64,000 nucleotides of DNA from Pantoea sp. Nvir (GCF_009829915.1 NZ_SZZW01000001.1:186001-250000); one strand, 5' to 3'. Positions 20,179 to 29,955 are shown, counted from the stretch's first letter. Made by a program: numbers and translations. The notes: generated by a model from the letters alone, not told the origin.

Positions 20179-21174
20179 GAGGTTGACACGCTACGCGAAC
20201 CCTAATAATAGGTAAGTTACAGGTAATTTTTCAGCCTTACGGCTTAATATTGAGCAACCATCCCAAACAGGGCCTGACAATCGGATATTTTTTCACAAAA
20301 GTGAATACTTACTTTCGTAAAATACTATAACTGCATCTACTACTACCGGTGTCCTTATCTAAATTGCTCCGCATAAGTATAAATTATTCTCGAAGTATTA
20401 GCCCACAGTTTAAAAAGTCCGCGAAAAGATAAAGAAACTTATAGCCATCCGCTGAACGGCCAAGAAAAGATCTCTAACCTACGATAGACACTTTTATAAC
20501 AGGCGAAGACTTTACACATTTTTAGATCTCGAAATAAGAACTTTCCACATATTTGTAGGGAGAGCTGAAAGGTCATCTACACCGAGTGGATAGTATGTAT
20601 TCGATGACAGTTTTCTGAACAGAATCTGCCCAATCAATAGATTCATATCATCATCAATAAAATAATCTTAAGATAGTCAATAATTATTTCTTGACAATTG
20701 CTTTATTAAGCAGAACCCCGTACCTTTCCTGTTAGGAGATCTTATTGGTAGTGTTGCAAGTCGTTCACACCAAAACTGGAAATAAACAATCTTCATCGCA
20801 CGACTCCAATTTCATCACCTTTGTGATTGCGGACAGGCTAGGCTTTTAACTAAATGTAAGGCAATATTCGTATGTGCTACTGAGTTTTTTATCAAAAATT
20901 CTCAATCTTAATTATGGGCTCAAATTCCATTATATAAAAAGAAATAATGTGTAAAAGATTTGAGGCAACGAAGCTGAAGCTATACTTATAGTAGTAGTTG
21001 CTGCGTAAATAATACTCTTACTCATTCCGGGTTCCCCTAGTACGCCTTACTCAGTAATAATTAAAATCTTTCTACCATGTGCCAATATACTTAACAGCTA
21101 GATGGAGTAATTACTATACATTGACGACATTATTTATCTAATGAGCTACAACGGTAACATAAAAACTGACGCGC
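20179..21174. other. intergenic between ybhL and moaE
   Basis: About 1 kb with no recognisable gene. In E. coli ybhL follows moaE almost directly, so the extra DNA is either inserted and decayed or a remnant of other genes. It is AT-rich, with stops in all frames. Confidence 0.5.
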
Positions 21175-21200
21175 GGCTAACTGACAATTGTCAGATAGCC
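21175..21200 (-). terminator. hairpin behind moaE
   Basis: GGCTA-A-CTGACAATTGTCAG-A-TAGCC (21175-21200) forms a stem of about 12 bp with one mismatch, about 90 bases after the moaE stop. A TTTTTA run follows only about 15 bases later on the minus strand, so terminator function is probable but not certain. Confidence 0.5.
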
Positions 21201-21289
21201 GTAATAGCAGAGTAATCTCCCCCAATAGTATCAGCGAGGTGTTCAGCTATGATGTGTCTGCAAGGATTTAATAAGATTGACTCCCAAAG

Positions 21290-21706
21290 CTATTTGTTCT
21301 TATAGTTGTTGTCACAGGCGTTAACCCAATAATCTCCCTTTTGTTCCGTCGCCTCATACTTCCACAGTGGTACACGGGTTTTTAAGTAATCCATAATAAA
21401 TTCTGCAGCAGCAAATGCACTACAACGGTGTACGCTAGTCACGCCTACGAAGACTATCTCATCACCTGGGAAAAGCTTACCAGTGCGGTGAATCACACTA
21501 ACATGCCCAAGAGGCCAGCGGCGGCGTGCTTCATCGACAATTTCCTGTAGAACTTTTTCCGCCATGCCTGGATAGTACTCTAGTGTCAACGCAGTGATGC
21601 TACTCCCTAAATTATGATTACGAACCTTCCCGGTAAAGGTCACCACCGCACCATCTTCATGTGATGTAGAGAGCCAGTTGTACTCGTTAGCCATGCTGAA
21701 CGGCAT
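21290..21706 (-). CDS. moaE: molybdopterin synthase catalytic subunit MoaE, with early amber codon
   Basis: MoaE converts precursor Z to molybdopterin using sulfur carried by MoaD. The body is intact: DGAVVTFTGKVRNHNLG, RRRWPLGHVSVIHRTGKL, DEIVFVGVTSVHR, and EFIMDYLKTRVPLWKYE with the catalytic lysines, then WV. The ancestral start, one base after the moaD stop, is the ATG at 21733, but its fourth codon is TAG (21724-21722) where E. coli has lysine. Beyond that codon IRIGVMPFS matches the family N-terminus in the same frame. The frame given here starts at the internal ATG, codon 10. It could be used by reinitiation after moaD; GGAG lies only two bases before it. If not, moaE is dead. Length 138 (150 in E. 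coli). Confidence 0.8.
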   Translation of the reverse strand: MPFSMANEYNWLSTSHEDGAVVTFTGKVRNHNLGSSITALTLEYYPGMAEKVLQEIVDEARRRWPLGHVSVIHRTGKLFPGDEIVFVGVTSVHRCSAFAAAEFIMDYLKTRVPLWKYEATEQKGDYWVNACDNNYKNK

Positions 21707-21734
21707 AACTCCAATACGGATCTACGTTGCCATT

Positions 21735-21980
21735 TTAGCCTCCCGTTACCGGAGGAAAAAACGCCACTTCGTCACCCATTTTTAAGGAGTGTGACATCGG
21801 CACCAGTGTCTGATTAACAGCGGTAAGCAATTTGCCAGAGGAGAGTGCAAGCGCCCAGCGATCGCCTTTTTTCACCAGTGCCTTGTGCAGTGTTGCTACG
21901 TCGGCAAAATCATCGGACATTACTAGTGCGTTAATACCGACCAATTCTCGTATCTGTGCGAAAAACAATATCTTAATCAT
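21735..21980 (-). CDS. moaD: molybdopterin synthase sulfur carrier MoaD
   Basis: MoaD is a ubiquitin-fold protein whose C-terminal Gly-Gly is adenylated by MoeB, thiocarboxylated, and used by MoaE to make the dithiolene of molybdopterin. It has 81 residues, the same as E. coli. It starts MIKILFFAQIRELVG, contains SSGKLLTAVNQTLV, and ends DEVAFFPPVTGG with the obligatory GG. Its stop is followed after one base by the original moaE ATG. The genes that normally precede it, moaA, moaB and moaC, are not present in the 1.1 kb up to ybhK. Confidence 0.95.
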   Translation of the reverse strand: MIKILFFAQIRELVGINALVMSDDFADVATLHKALVKKGDRWALALSSGKLLTAVNQTLVPMSHSLKMGDEVAFFPPVTGG

Positions 21981-23117
21981 AGTTTACACCTAAAAGTTGT
22001 ATTACTTTAAGTATTGTATTTTTTATTTTACACTCTTACTATCATGGATTATCATCGTTTGTATATGTTCACTAGCAAGCCAATGTAAAATATTAATCTT
22101 AATAAAGCAGTGCCCTCGCTAAGGAGGGCGTAAGAACACCGCAAGATTAAGATATGTTCGCGGCGGCATGTAGATAGTTCCGAAGATACAGTTTTTTGGT
22201 ATCGTATCAATTAAAAAAAGTCAGTATTACTAAGGCAAATATAATTAATTTACGCAAAAATTTTCACATGCCTTACTCCTGAGTTTATCTGCCAAAGAAA
22301 TTTCTACATCATATATTGATGTCTCCCTCGTGTATTAAAGTCCTCTGCTTTTTTCTAAGCTAGGTATAAATACGCCCATGCTATTGGTTATTTCAGTAGC
22401 AAGAAAATTACGTATTAGTATATATCATCGCTAAATAGATAAAAGTAGAGACCAAAAAATATGTACCAAATTACGTAGTAGTTACTTACTTTTATCTATC
22501 ATAAAAGTCGCTTTAATATGATAAGGACTTCCTTGACTAGATTTAGGTGTTCTCGATTCAACTGTGATTTTAGACACCCATGGATGCAGCTGGGGATGGA
22601 GCGTGAACACGGTGGTAAAAATATCTGAACACAATTTACTATTATTTTGTGATCTCCTGTATGTCTGATGAGATCAAGCATATTACAACGCAAGATGTAT
22701 CCAATATTATGTACAAAAGAAAGATCCGCTTATACATAACTTCAATCTATTACTGTAGGTAATAAGTGCTTGCGCATAAAAAAGAAAATTACATATATCT
22801 GGCTTCAACAGAAGCAGACAATATAATCGACATACGTACAAATATGTTATTAAATTTTAATATATTACATATTTCCAAATATTGGAGAGATACGAGCATT
22901 ACTTTCTTCACCTTAGCAGCAGCGTATCAGTTATTACTATACATCCCCTATATTTCGACTTAGACATTCAGGCTCGTGTTTATATAGCCCAATGTAGCCA
23001 ATATTACCAACCCATGATAGCACGGAATTTAGTTTCACCATATTTTTATAGAAATAGCAATTCGTTCGCTGCAGCTGAAGCGCAATGTTCGTTAACAGTA
23101 GGTTTTAAAGAGGAAAT
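21981..23117. other. former moaABC interval, no intact gene
   Basis: In E. coli moaA, moaB and moaC and the molybdenum cofactor riboswitch lie between ybhK and moaD. Here only 1.1 kb remains, too short for those genes. Frames at 22499-22693 and 22766-23121 show no family resemblance. A paired element at 22093-22150 is listed separately. I cannot say whether it is related to the riboswitch. Confidence 0.6.
22093..22150. promoter_or_regulatory. 58-nt paired RNA-like element upstream of moaD
   Basis: The outer arms TTAATCTT (22093-22100) and AAGATTAA (22143-22150) pair exactly. They enclose a GC-rich hairpin GCCCTC-gctaag-GAGGGC (22112-22129) and single-stranded flanks. It lies about 110-170 bases upstream of moaD on its 5' side. 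It may be a leader structure or the surviving base of one; it is too small for the usual molybdenum cofactor riboswitch. Confidence 0.4.
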
Positions 23118-24026
23118 ATGAATCGAACTTTGTCAGACCTTGATTGCGTGGTGGCACTAGGCGGCGGACATGGTCTGGGGCGTGTGATGTCAGCGCTATC
23201 GCCTCTAGGATCGCGCTTAACTGGTATTGTCACCACAACAGATAACGGCGGCTCTACCGGGCGTATCCGGCGATCAGAAGGCGGCATTGCCTGGGGAGAC
23301 ATGCGCAACTGCATCAACCAACTGATTACTGAACCCAGCATCGCCTCAGCGATGTTTGAATATCGTTTTGCCGGAAATGGTGAGCTTTCAGGACATAACC
23401 TAGGAAATCTGATGCTTAAGGCCCTTGATCACCTGAGCGTACGGCCGCTTGAGGCTATCAATATCATACGTAATCTACTAAAAGTAGAAGCTTTTTTGAT
23501 TCCGATGTCAGAGCAGCCTGTAGATCTGGTAGCATTAGATAATGAGGGAACCATAGTTTATGGAGAAACTGCTATTGATGCTATGTCTCTACCACCTCAA
23601 GAATTAATGCTTTCCCCTAATGTCATGCCGACGGATGAAGCTCTGAATGCAATCGATGAAGCGGATCTGATCCTTATCGGTCCAGGAAGTTTTTATACTA
23701 GTCTAATGCCTTGCTTGCTGATAGGGGATTTAGCGTGCGCGCTACGCCGTACACATGCCCCCATGATTTTTATTGGCAACCTAGGACGCGAACTCAGCCC
23801 TGCTGCAGCCAATATGACAGTAGCGGACAAATTATTGATGATGGAAAAACATATTGGTAAGCAGGTCATTGACGCACTAGTGGTCAGCCCTTTTGCCGAT
23901 ACATCCGGTGTAGAAAAGCGTTTAATTGTGCGCGAACCGCTGGAAGCAGTAGATATTCTTTATCGTCACGACCGCCAGCTACTACGCGTAGCGCTAGAGC
24001 ATGCTATTCAGCTCATTGTTAGTTAG
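23118..24026 (+). CDS. ybhK: YvcK/CofD-like protein YbhK
   Basis: A member of the CofD/YvcK family of NAD- or UDP-sugar-binding proteins. In Bacillus, YvcK is needed for growth on gluconeogenic carbon and for cell shape; the E. coli role is unproven. It has 302 residues, as in E. coli. Visible motifs are the N-terminal [20 protein letters not shown] nucleotide loop, [51 protein letters not shown], and a C-terminal PYRHDRQLL-like region read here as [14 protein letters not shown]. The start at 23118 has AGAGGAAAT before it. It is divergent from moaD and convergent with uvrB, whose stop is only 10 bases away. Confidence 0.93.
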   Translation: MNRTLSDLDCVVALGGGHGLGRVMSALSPLGSRLTGIVTTTDNGGSTGRIRRSEGGIAWGDMRNCINQLITEPSIASAMFEYRFAGNGELSGHNLGNLMLKALDHLSVRPLEAINIIRNLLKVEAFLIPMSEQPVDLVALDNEGTIVYGETAIDAMSLPPQELMLSPNVMPTDEALNAIDEADLILIGPGSFYTSLMPCLLIGDLACALRRTHAPMIFIGNLGRELSPAAANMTVADKLLMMEKHIGKQVIDALVVSPFADTSGVEKRLIVREPLEAVDILYRHDRQLLRVALEHAIQLIVS

Positions 24027-24036
24027 CTATCCTTCT

Positions 24037-26058
24037 CTATGAAATTCTGATAAACAGCTCACGTAGTTCGTGCAGTTTATCGCGTAAGTTAGCCGCTTCT
24101 TCGAACTGCAGATTCTGTGCGCGCTGTTGCATCTGGGTCTCCAGTTGATGGATCTTCATCTGTAATTCCTGTGACGTCAGCTGCTCATAGCTTGTATTAA
24201 CCTTAGCAGTCCTGCTAAGAGCATCTTTAGATTTATTGCGTGTTTTTATTACTTTATGACTTAACTCGAGGATATCGGTGATCTTTTTTTTAAGGCCCTG
24301 TGGCACAATACTATGTTCCTCATTGTACCTCTGTTGCTTTTCGCGTCGGCGCTCAGTCTCTTCAATGGCACGTGCCATTGAAGAGGTAATTCTGTCAGCA
24401 TAGAGAATGGCCTTGCCATTTACATTACGCGCGGCTCGGCCAATAGTCTGGATCAATGAACGCTCAGAGCGCAGGAAACCCTCTTTATCTGCATCCAGAA
24501 TCGCCACGAGCGATATTTCCGGTATGTCTAGTCCTTCGCGCAGTAGGTTAATCCCCACTAGTACGTTAAATGCTCCGAGACGTAGATCACGGATAATCTC
24601 CATACGTTCTAAGGTATTAATATCGGAATGCAAGTAACGCACCTTTTCACCGTTCTCCTCCAGATAATCAGTTAAATCTTCCGCCATGCGTTTGGTCAGC
24701 GTGGTCACCAGTACGTACTCGTTGATAATTACGCGCTGACGGATCTCTGACAGGAGGTCATCTAATTGCGTTGCTACAGGACGTATCTCCAGCAGCGGAT
24801 CAAGTAGCCCGGTTGGACGCACCACCTGATCGATTATTTGACTGCCTGATTTCTCTAGCTCATAGTTGCCCGGTGTTGCCGAAACATAGATTGTCTGCGG
24901 AGATAATAATTCAAACTCTTCAAACCTAAGTGGTCGGTTATCCATAGCAGAAGGTAAGCGGAACCCATAATCTACTAGAGTCTCTTTACGCGCACGATCG
25001 CCTTTATACATGCCGTTAATTTGCGGTATAGTAGCATGGGATTCATCAACGATAAGCAGTCCGTCAGCAGGTAGATAGTCAAACAGCGTTGGCGGAGGCT
25101 GACCTTCCTCTCGCCCGGAAAGATAGCGAGAGTAGTTTTCGATACCAGAACAGTATCCTAGCTCTTGCATCATCTCCAGATCGAACTGTGTACGCTGAGT
25201 GAGGCGCTGCTCTTCTATTAATTTATTATTACTTAGTAGCACCTTACGACGATTCAGAAGTTCCTCTTTAATATCCTGTACTGCCTGTAAAATGCGTTCA
25301 CGCGGCATCACATAGTTCGTTTTTGGATAAATGGTATAGCGCGGTACGGTGGATACAATTTTTCCAGTTAGCGGATCGAACAGTGATAGCCGCTCTACTT
25401 CCTCATCAAATAATTCAACGCGCAGCGCTAGATCCCCCGATTCTGCAGGAAAGATATCTATAACTTCTCCCCGTACCCGAAAGGTTCCATGTTGGAACGT
25501 CTGGTCATTACGCGTATACTGCAGCTCCGCCAAACGCCGCACAATACTGCGCTGATCGATAATCATGCTGTGGGTCAGATGTAACATCATTTTCAAATAG
25601 AGTTCCGGGTCGCCCAGACCATAAATTGCTGAAACAGAGGCAACTACGATAACGTCACGACGCTCTAGTAAAGATTTAGTCGCTGATAGGCGCATCTGCT
25701 CAATATGTTTGTTCACTGATGTGTCTTTTTCAATAAAGGTATCAGAACTTGGCACATAAGCTTCAGGCTGATAGTAATCGTAATAGGAAACGAAGAACTC
25801 TACTGCGTTATTGGGGAAAAAATCTTTCATCTCGCCATAAAGCTGTGCTGCTAGGGTTTTATTCGGTGCTAACACCAAAGTAGGACGGTTAAGATCAGCT
25901 ATAACGTTAGCTATGGTAAAAGTCTTACCTGAACCTGTTACACCTAACAGCGTCTGATGGGTAAGACCATCTTCCAGCCCTTCTTTGAGACGAAGAATGG
26001 CTTCTGGTTGATCACCCGAAGGTTTAAAGGCGGAATTTAGTTTAAAGATTTTACTCAT
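24037..26058 (-). CDS. uvrB: excinuclease ABC subunit UvrB
   Basis: UvrB is the damage-verification helicase of nucleotide excision repair, loaded by UvrA and needed for UvrC cutting. It has 673 residues, the full length. Motifs in order are the Walker A GVTGSGKT near residue 39, the beta-hairpin [20 protein letters not shown] near 92-111, DESHATIPQ near 338, the helicase motif LREGLDIPE near 514, QTIGRAARN near 541, and a C-terminal UVR domain with [16 protein letters not shown]. All frames are clean. The codons for SMARAIEET near residues 559-567 lie in a perfect 28-nt palindrome (24358-24385). It presumably formed one neighbourhood with bioD, now a pseudogene upstream. Confidence 0.97.
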   Translation of the reverse strand: MSKIFKLNSAFKPSGDQPEAILRLKEGLEDGLTHQTLLGVTGSGKTFTIANVIADLNRPTLVLAPNKTLAAQLYGEMKDFFPNNAVEFFVSYYDYYQPEAYVPSSDTFIEKDTSVNKHIEQMRLSATKSLLERRDVIVVASVSAIYGLGDPELYLKMMLHLTHSMIIDQRSIVRRLAELQYTRNDQTFQHGTFRVRGEVIDIFPAESGDLALRVELFDEEVERLSLFDPLTGKIVSTVPRYTIYPKTNYVMPRERILQAVQDIKEELLNRRKVLLSNNKLIEEQRLTQRTQFDLEMMQELGYCSGIENYSRYLSGREEGQPPPTLFDYLPADGLLIVDESHATIPQINGMYKGDRARKETLVDYGFRLPSAMDNRPLRFEEFELLSPQTIYVSATPGNYELEKSGSQIIDQVVRPTGLLDPLLEIRPVATQLDDLLSEIRQRVIINEYVLVTTLTKRMAEDLTDYLEENGEKVRYLHSDINTLERMEIIRDLRLGAFNVLVGINLLREGLDIPEISLVAILDADKEGFLRSERSLIQTIGRAARNVNGKAILYADRITSSMARAIEETERRREKQQRYNEEHSIVPQGLKKKITDILELSHKVIKTRNKSKDALSRTAKVNTSYEQLTSQELQMKIHQLETQMQQRAQNLQFEEAANLRDKLHELRELFIRIS
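24358..24385. repeat. perfect 28-nt palindrome inside uvrB
   Basis: The half CTCTTCAATGGCAC is followed by its exact reverse complement, and bases 24357 and 24386 do not pair. It lies in the coding sequence of the helicase C-terminal part. E. coli has PSMAKAIGET here and this gene has [10 protein letters not shown], so the changed residues coincide with the palindrome. That is consistent with sequence conversion toward symmetry. Confidence 0.85.
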
Positions 26059-26925
26059 GACTGACAGTTCCTGCTTATCGGGTAACCGATGTATTGTACT
26101 CTGCCATGGCGCATTTGCTAGAAATTCATATTGAATAAATAACCAGGAAGGCAGGACCTTCTGCTACAAAGAAATGCAATGACAGGATATTTTTTCATTA
26201 CATTATATTATCCATAGTAACAATAGATACCTGAATATAACTTTTATACGTAGGTCCTGTAGATAATTTCCCAATTAAATTTCGCGATAAACCAAGTGAT
26301 TAGCTAACACTTTAAGGACATTGCTATATGTTACACTGTCGCGTTCATTCATAAATGACTCAATATAAATAATACAACAAGTTACTTTATTAAGCTGTGT
26401 ATCTTCACAATTGTGAAACATATATCTCCTAGATAATGGACAAATCTAGAGTTCTGCAAGCAGTGACTAGTATTCAATACCATTTAAGCTCGGTAAATTA
26501 TTACAATTTTTTATGGATGGAAACACACAAAAAAATTATATTACCGTCACTGTCGATAACTCGTTTTCTAAAAGTTAAATATCAGTAGTGTTTTTAAAAA
26601 AATCTGACAGAAGAGATTCAAATACTAATTTGATTTACGGCATACATGTTTTATATGGTCAGGCGACAAAAAATATTTTGCATAGTAGGTTTGTTAACAT
26701 AACACCTGTACTAGTTCCAGAAATCATCCAATGATAGAAGTATACTGGTTACTGTATTTATTATTTAATAAATATTAAGGACTAGATCAGTAAGTTAGCT
26801 AAAGAAAGTGATTGGTAATCTGGTCCACCATCTATTTCGTATGGCTAAGATACAAATTTAAGGCAGTTTAGTTGAAGGTAATATTAAAAAAATACTTCAG
26901 CTAAGTTATTCTTAGCTTGGTAATA
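26059..26925. other. intergenic upstream of uvrB
   Basis: No gene is recognised. The uvrB promoter should lie at the left end. A LexA box would be expected from E. coli, but I see no clear CTG-N10-CAG copy. AT-rich DNA continues to the bioD remnant. Confidence 0.5.
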
Positions 26926-27306
26926 TCATAAATTGTCCGCAGTCCACGCGCTGTGCTGCATTAAACAACAAGGGATTTCACCAAGAAATAGAGCAGAAAT
27001 GCGCTGTTTCAGTATCGAAATATAGGATAAATGGTATTTGTCCGGCGACTCTTCGATATCGTTGGCAATCCAACCTGCCAATCGCAAGCCACACACCTGT
27101 ACTGCATCCGCGGTAAAAGTTGCGTGATTTATTATGTAGCCTAACCTGACTCCAACCACTAGGAGAACAGGCAGTTGCTCTTACATCACCCACTCGGAGT
27201 ATGTTTGTGTATCTAATAGCGGCGTACATTGACCACCTGAGCCTTCCACAAGAATCCGCTCCGCCTGTTTTTCCGGGGAGTGCAGTCCTTGGGACATAAT
27301 GTTAAA
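26926..27306 (-). pseudogene. bioD: bioD remnant (dethiobiotin synthetase)
   Basis: The minus strand encodes the C-terminal 60% of BioD: MSQGLHSPEKQAERILVEGS, LLDTQTYSEWVM, an in-frame TAA where the family has glutamine, then [14 protein letters not shown] and [19 protein letters not shown] with LLGEIP read as FLGEIP. It ends a few residues short of the usual C-terminus. The N-terminal third, with the P-loop, is missing because the sequence switches at about 27300-27312 into bioA on the opposite strand. Position next to uvrB is as in E. coli. It is dead by truncation and by a nonsense codon. Confidence 0.9.
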
Positions 27307-27642
27307 ACGATCGATCTGTCATACTTGACGAACGCCATTGGCGCAAGCAGGTAGCTTGTATTGATTGAGCAACAGCTACGCGCGATGAGTTACTGCCTCT
27401 CCGCTTGTCACCTCAAGTAGTGGATATACGCTTCCTAGGGCGCTATTGGCGTAGTAGAAACTCGTCAACCTGTTAATATGTTAGTATTACAGCATTTTTT
27501 TGTTGAGCATGGTGTCTGGATCCTTTCTTTTAGGAATCTGACCTACTTTATGCCGACTTATATCATTAAACCCGAAGCGCTACACAAACTGAAACAAGCG
27601 ATTACTGAAGTGTTGATTCATGAGATACATTTTAATGCTTGA
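27307..27642 (+). pseudogene. bioA: bioA 3' remnant (DAPA aminotransferase)
   Basis: The + strand carries the last third of BioA in several frames: SVILDERHWRKQVACID, EQQLRA, VDIRFLG, VVETRQPVNMLVLQHF, then FFVEHGVWILSFRNL, TYFMPTYIIKPEALHKL and a TGA at 27640. At least three frameshifts and several stops are present. In E. coli bioA is divergent from bioBFCD. Here the deletion removed bioB, bioF, bioC and the 5' parts of bioD and bioA, joining the two remnants head to head. Confidence 0.88.
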
Positions 27643-27725
27643 CAAGTGTTAACTATTAACAGGTACTTTGTTATTAGATAATAATGTTCTTACAATAAAT
27701 AGTTTCTAACAATCGAGGATATGTT

Positions 27726-28202
27726 GTGCGTATATTCAGCAACGACTTTAAAGATGGAGATAAGATGCCAAAACGTCAAGTATTCAATGGAATGGGCTAC
27801 CAGGGCGATAATATCTCTCCGCATCTTGCTTGGGAGAATGCTCCCCAGGACACAAAAAGTTTTGTGGTAACATGCTACGACCCTGATGCACCAACCGGTT
27901 CCGGTTGGTGGCACTGGGTCGTAGTTAATATTCCAGCGAGTACTAGATTTCTGGAACAAGGTACAGGCTCAGGTATGGCCATACTACCCCCTGGCGCACT
28001 GCAGACACGTACCGATTTTGGCATGTCAGGGTATGGTGGTGCAGCTCCACCTAAAGGCGAAAGTCACCGATATATTTTTAGCGTACATGCGCTAGATGTA
28101 GAGAAGATTGAGGTGGATGCTGGAGCTAGCGGAGCAATGGTAGGCTTTAACGTGCATTATCATGCACTGGCGCATGCCAGTATTACAGTGAACTATGTAT
28201 GA
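27726..28202 (+). CDS. ybhB: PEBP/Raf-kinase-inhibitor-like protein YbhB
   Basis: A small soluble protein of the phosphatidylethanolamine-binding family; its bacterial role is not settled. It has 158 residues, as in E. coli. It contains the family core NISPHLAWENAP, SFVVTCYDPDAPTGSGWWHWV (the DPDxP and GxxHW ligand-site motifs), HRYIFSVHALD, and a C-terminal FNVHYHALAHASI. The start is GTG at 27726, with GAGG seven bases upstream. The stretch for YDPDAPTGSGWWHWV is nearly self-complementary at the DNA level (27876-27923). Its neighbour bioA is decayed but the gene itself is intact. Confidence 0.92.
   Translation: MRIFSNDFKDGDKMPKRQVFNGMGYQGDNISPHLAWENAPQDTKSFVVTCYDPDAPTGSGWWHWVVVNIPASTRFLEQGTGSGMAILPPGALQTRTDFGMSGYGGAAPPKGESHRYIFSVHALDVEKIEVDAGASGAMVGFNVHYHALAHASITVNYV
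27876..27923. repeat. near-perfect inverted repeat inside ybhB
   Basis: Two 23-nt arms (27876-27898 and 27901-27923) separated by TT match at 19 of 23 positions, including the outer TACGACCC/GGGTCGTA and inner CACCAACCGG/CCGGTTGGTG. The encoded residues are conserved in E. coli, so codon choice makes the symmetry. Confidence 0.75.
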
Positions 28203-28628
28203 TAACAAGGAAAGTTAGTCGCCCCATACATAAATTCGCTAAGCTCTAATCCTTAGCACAGAAGGAGATAAACGACTTTGATTATGATATTTATGTGGAA
28301 AAATACTTCTAATATTCAACTGCTCAAGCATATATATATAGTGTACTAGAGAAATTATGTGTAATAAAGAGAGATACCTGGTTAACAACGTAGATATTCA
28401 TTCCAGAATTTCATGTTAAGATTATAAACATCTTACTCCATTTAGCTAGAATTGTAGTATCATGTAAGCTTACAGTTTTTCTTCTTTATCATTTTTTAAT
28501 TCTGGGGAATTATTTTCTCCATCTATCCTCTAGTTAAATAAAACTAATATGGCCACCTATGGGGGAATTACTGTTCTTTTTCCTTAATAGGATGCTGTGG
28601 CTGTATTAGCCCGCAGTGATCTGTTGAC
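28203..28628. other. intergenic between ybhB and pgl
   Basis: The two genes converge on this 0.4-kb spacer. No gene and no clear terminator are seen. Confidence 0.5.
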
Positions 28629-29621
28629 TTAGTCTAGTTTATGAATAACCACCCATATTGGACCTTGCCCTACTGCATAGCGTCCCAATGGTGTTAGCAG
28701 CCCTTGACGATCATTGATACGGTATACTACAATGTGGTGCGAATTTTGCCCCGCTGCTACTAAATAGCGACCGCTGTTATCAATACTAAAGCCGCGAGGT
28801 TGGTTTTCCGTAGGCTGATAGCCTTCAATGGTCATCAAGCCGCTATCTTCACGAATGCTGAACACGGTAATAATGCTGCTAGTGCGATCGCATGCATAAA
28901 GAAAATGGCCATTGGGCGTTATGTGAATATCTGAAGCCCAGCGTTTCTCATTGGAATCAGGCTTCATCATATCCATAGACTGCACATGTTCTACTTCACC
29001 GTGCGCATTATTTAACACCCATAAATCGACAGTACTATTTAACTCATTTACGCAATATGCATAACTACCATTGGGATGAAACGTGATATGGCGCGGGCCA
29101 GCGCCTTCTAACGTCATTACCTGTGCATGTGGTACCAGTTTACCGTCGGTACTCAGAGAGTAGAGGTAGATACGGTCTTGCTTCAATGCTGTTACGAACA
29201 GCATTTGGTTAGAGTAATCAATATTAGCAAAGTGACAACCATCCAGATCGTGGATCACCTGAGTTGGTGACCGCGGTAGCCCGTCTTTTCCGATCGGGCT
29301 GATGCTAATGCAGGCGTTATTGTAGGAGCTACAAAAAAGATAGTGGCCTGTACGATCGGTGGAAATATAAGTAGGGCTGCCCGGTAGTGGGGCTTTACCT
29401 GCTTCTTTTAGAGTACCGTCTGCAGCAATACGGAATGCTAGCACACGAAAGTTTGGACGTACACCGATATACAGAAAATCTTTCTTCGGGCTCACCACCA
29501 TAGGCTGGATATGGCCGGAGACTTCCATCACTTGTAATAGAGAAAGTACACCATCCTCCCTTAACTGCCAAATATGAATCTGCTTGCTCTCGGGACTAGA
29601 GATATAAACGACTTGTTTCAT
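28629..29621 (-). CDS. pgl: 6-phosphogluconolactonase
   Basis: Pgl (YbhE type) hydrolyses 6-phosphogluconolactone, the second step of the oxidative pentose phosphate pathway, in the cytoplasm. It has 330 residues (331 in E. coli) and a seven-bladed beta-propeller repeat pattern. Family segments are [113 protein letters not shown] and [11 protein letters not shown]. The start has AAGGA six bases upstream. No frame damage. Confidence 0.95.
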   Translation of the reverse strand: MKQVVYISSPESKQIHIWQLREDGVLSLLQVMEVSGHIQPMVVSPKKDFLYIGVRPNFRVLAFRIAADGTLKEAGKAPLPGSPTYISTDRTGHYLFCSSYNNACISISPIGKDGLPRSPTQVIHDLDGCHFANIDYSNQMLFVTALKQDRIYLYSLSTDGKLVPHAQVMTLEGAGPRHITFHPNGSYAYCVNELNSTVDLWVLNNAHGEVEHVQSMDMMKPDSNEKRWASDIHITPNGHFLYACDRTSSIITVFSIREDSGLMTIEGYQPTENQPRGFSIDNSGRYLVAAGQNSHHIVVYRINDRQGLLTPLGRYAVGQGPIWVVIHKLD

Positions 29622-29927
29622 GCATTATCCTTGTTCACTTCATGGAAAAATTAGACTACGGTATGCTGGAATTATTTTTTCGCTACTTTATTTTTCAAAG
29701 CTGTGTTGAGTAAATATTATAAATTCGACACCTGATATTCATTTAAGACAGTATGAGTCATGAATGAGCTGGTTAGAGTAATTCTGCTATACCGAGTAGT
29801 TTAGAGGATATCCTTACCTTTATACGATAACAAAGACATAACAGTATTAGAAAATGCTCTGGTTAAGTGAAGTAATCTAGCCAACTGATTGTTGCAATTC
29901 TAATCTTCTTGTATTACCAAACTTCTC

Positions 29928-29955
29928 TAATAAAGGTATAGCTATACCTTTATTA
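29928..29955. repeat. perfect 28-nt palindrome
   Basis: The half TAATAAAGGTATAG is followed by its exact reverse complement. Bases 29927 and 29956 do not pair. It is followed by a short A-run, so on the minus strand it has a U-rich 3' flank, but it is about 310 bases upstream of the pgl start and ends no known gene. Confidence 0.85.

Noticed and set aside
22001-22100. Possible moaC 3' remnant upstream of moaD
   Set aside because: Only a short YIGLLVN-like stretch resembles MoaC, which is too little to call.
22499-23121. Frames of 60-80 codons in the former moaABC gap
   Set aside because: Checked by eye against MoaA, MoaB and MoaC signature segments without a match.
24407-25555. Plus-strand frames opposite uvrB
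   Set aside because: Shadows of the conserved uvrB frame.
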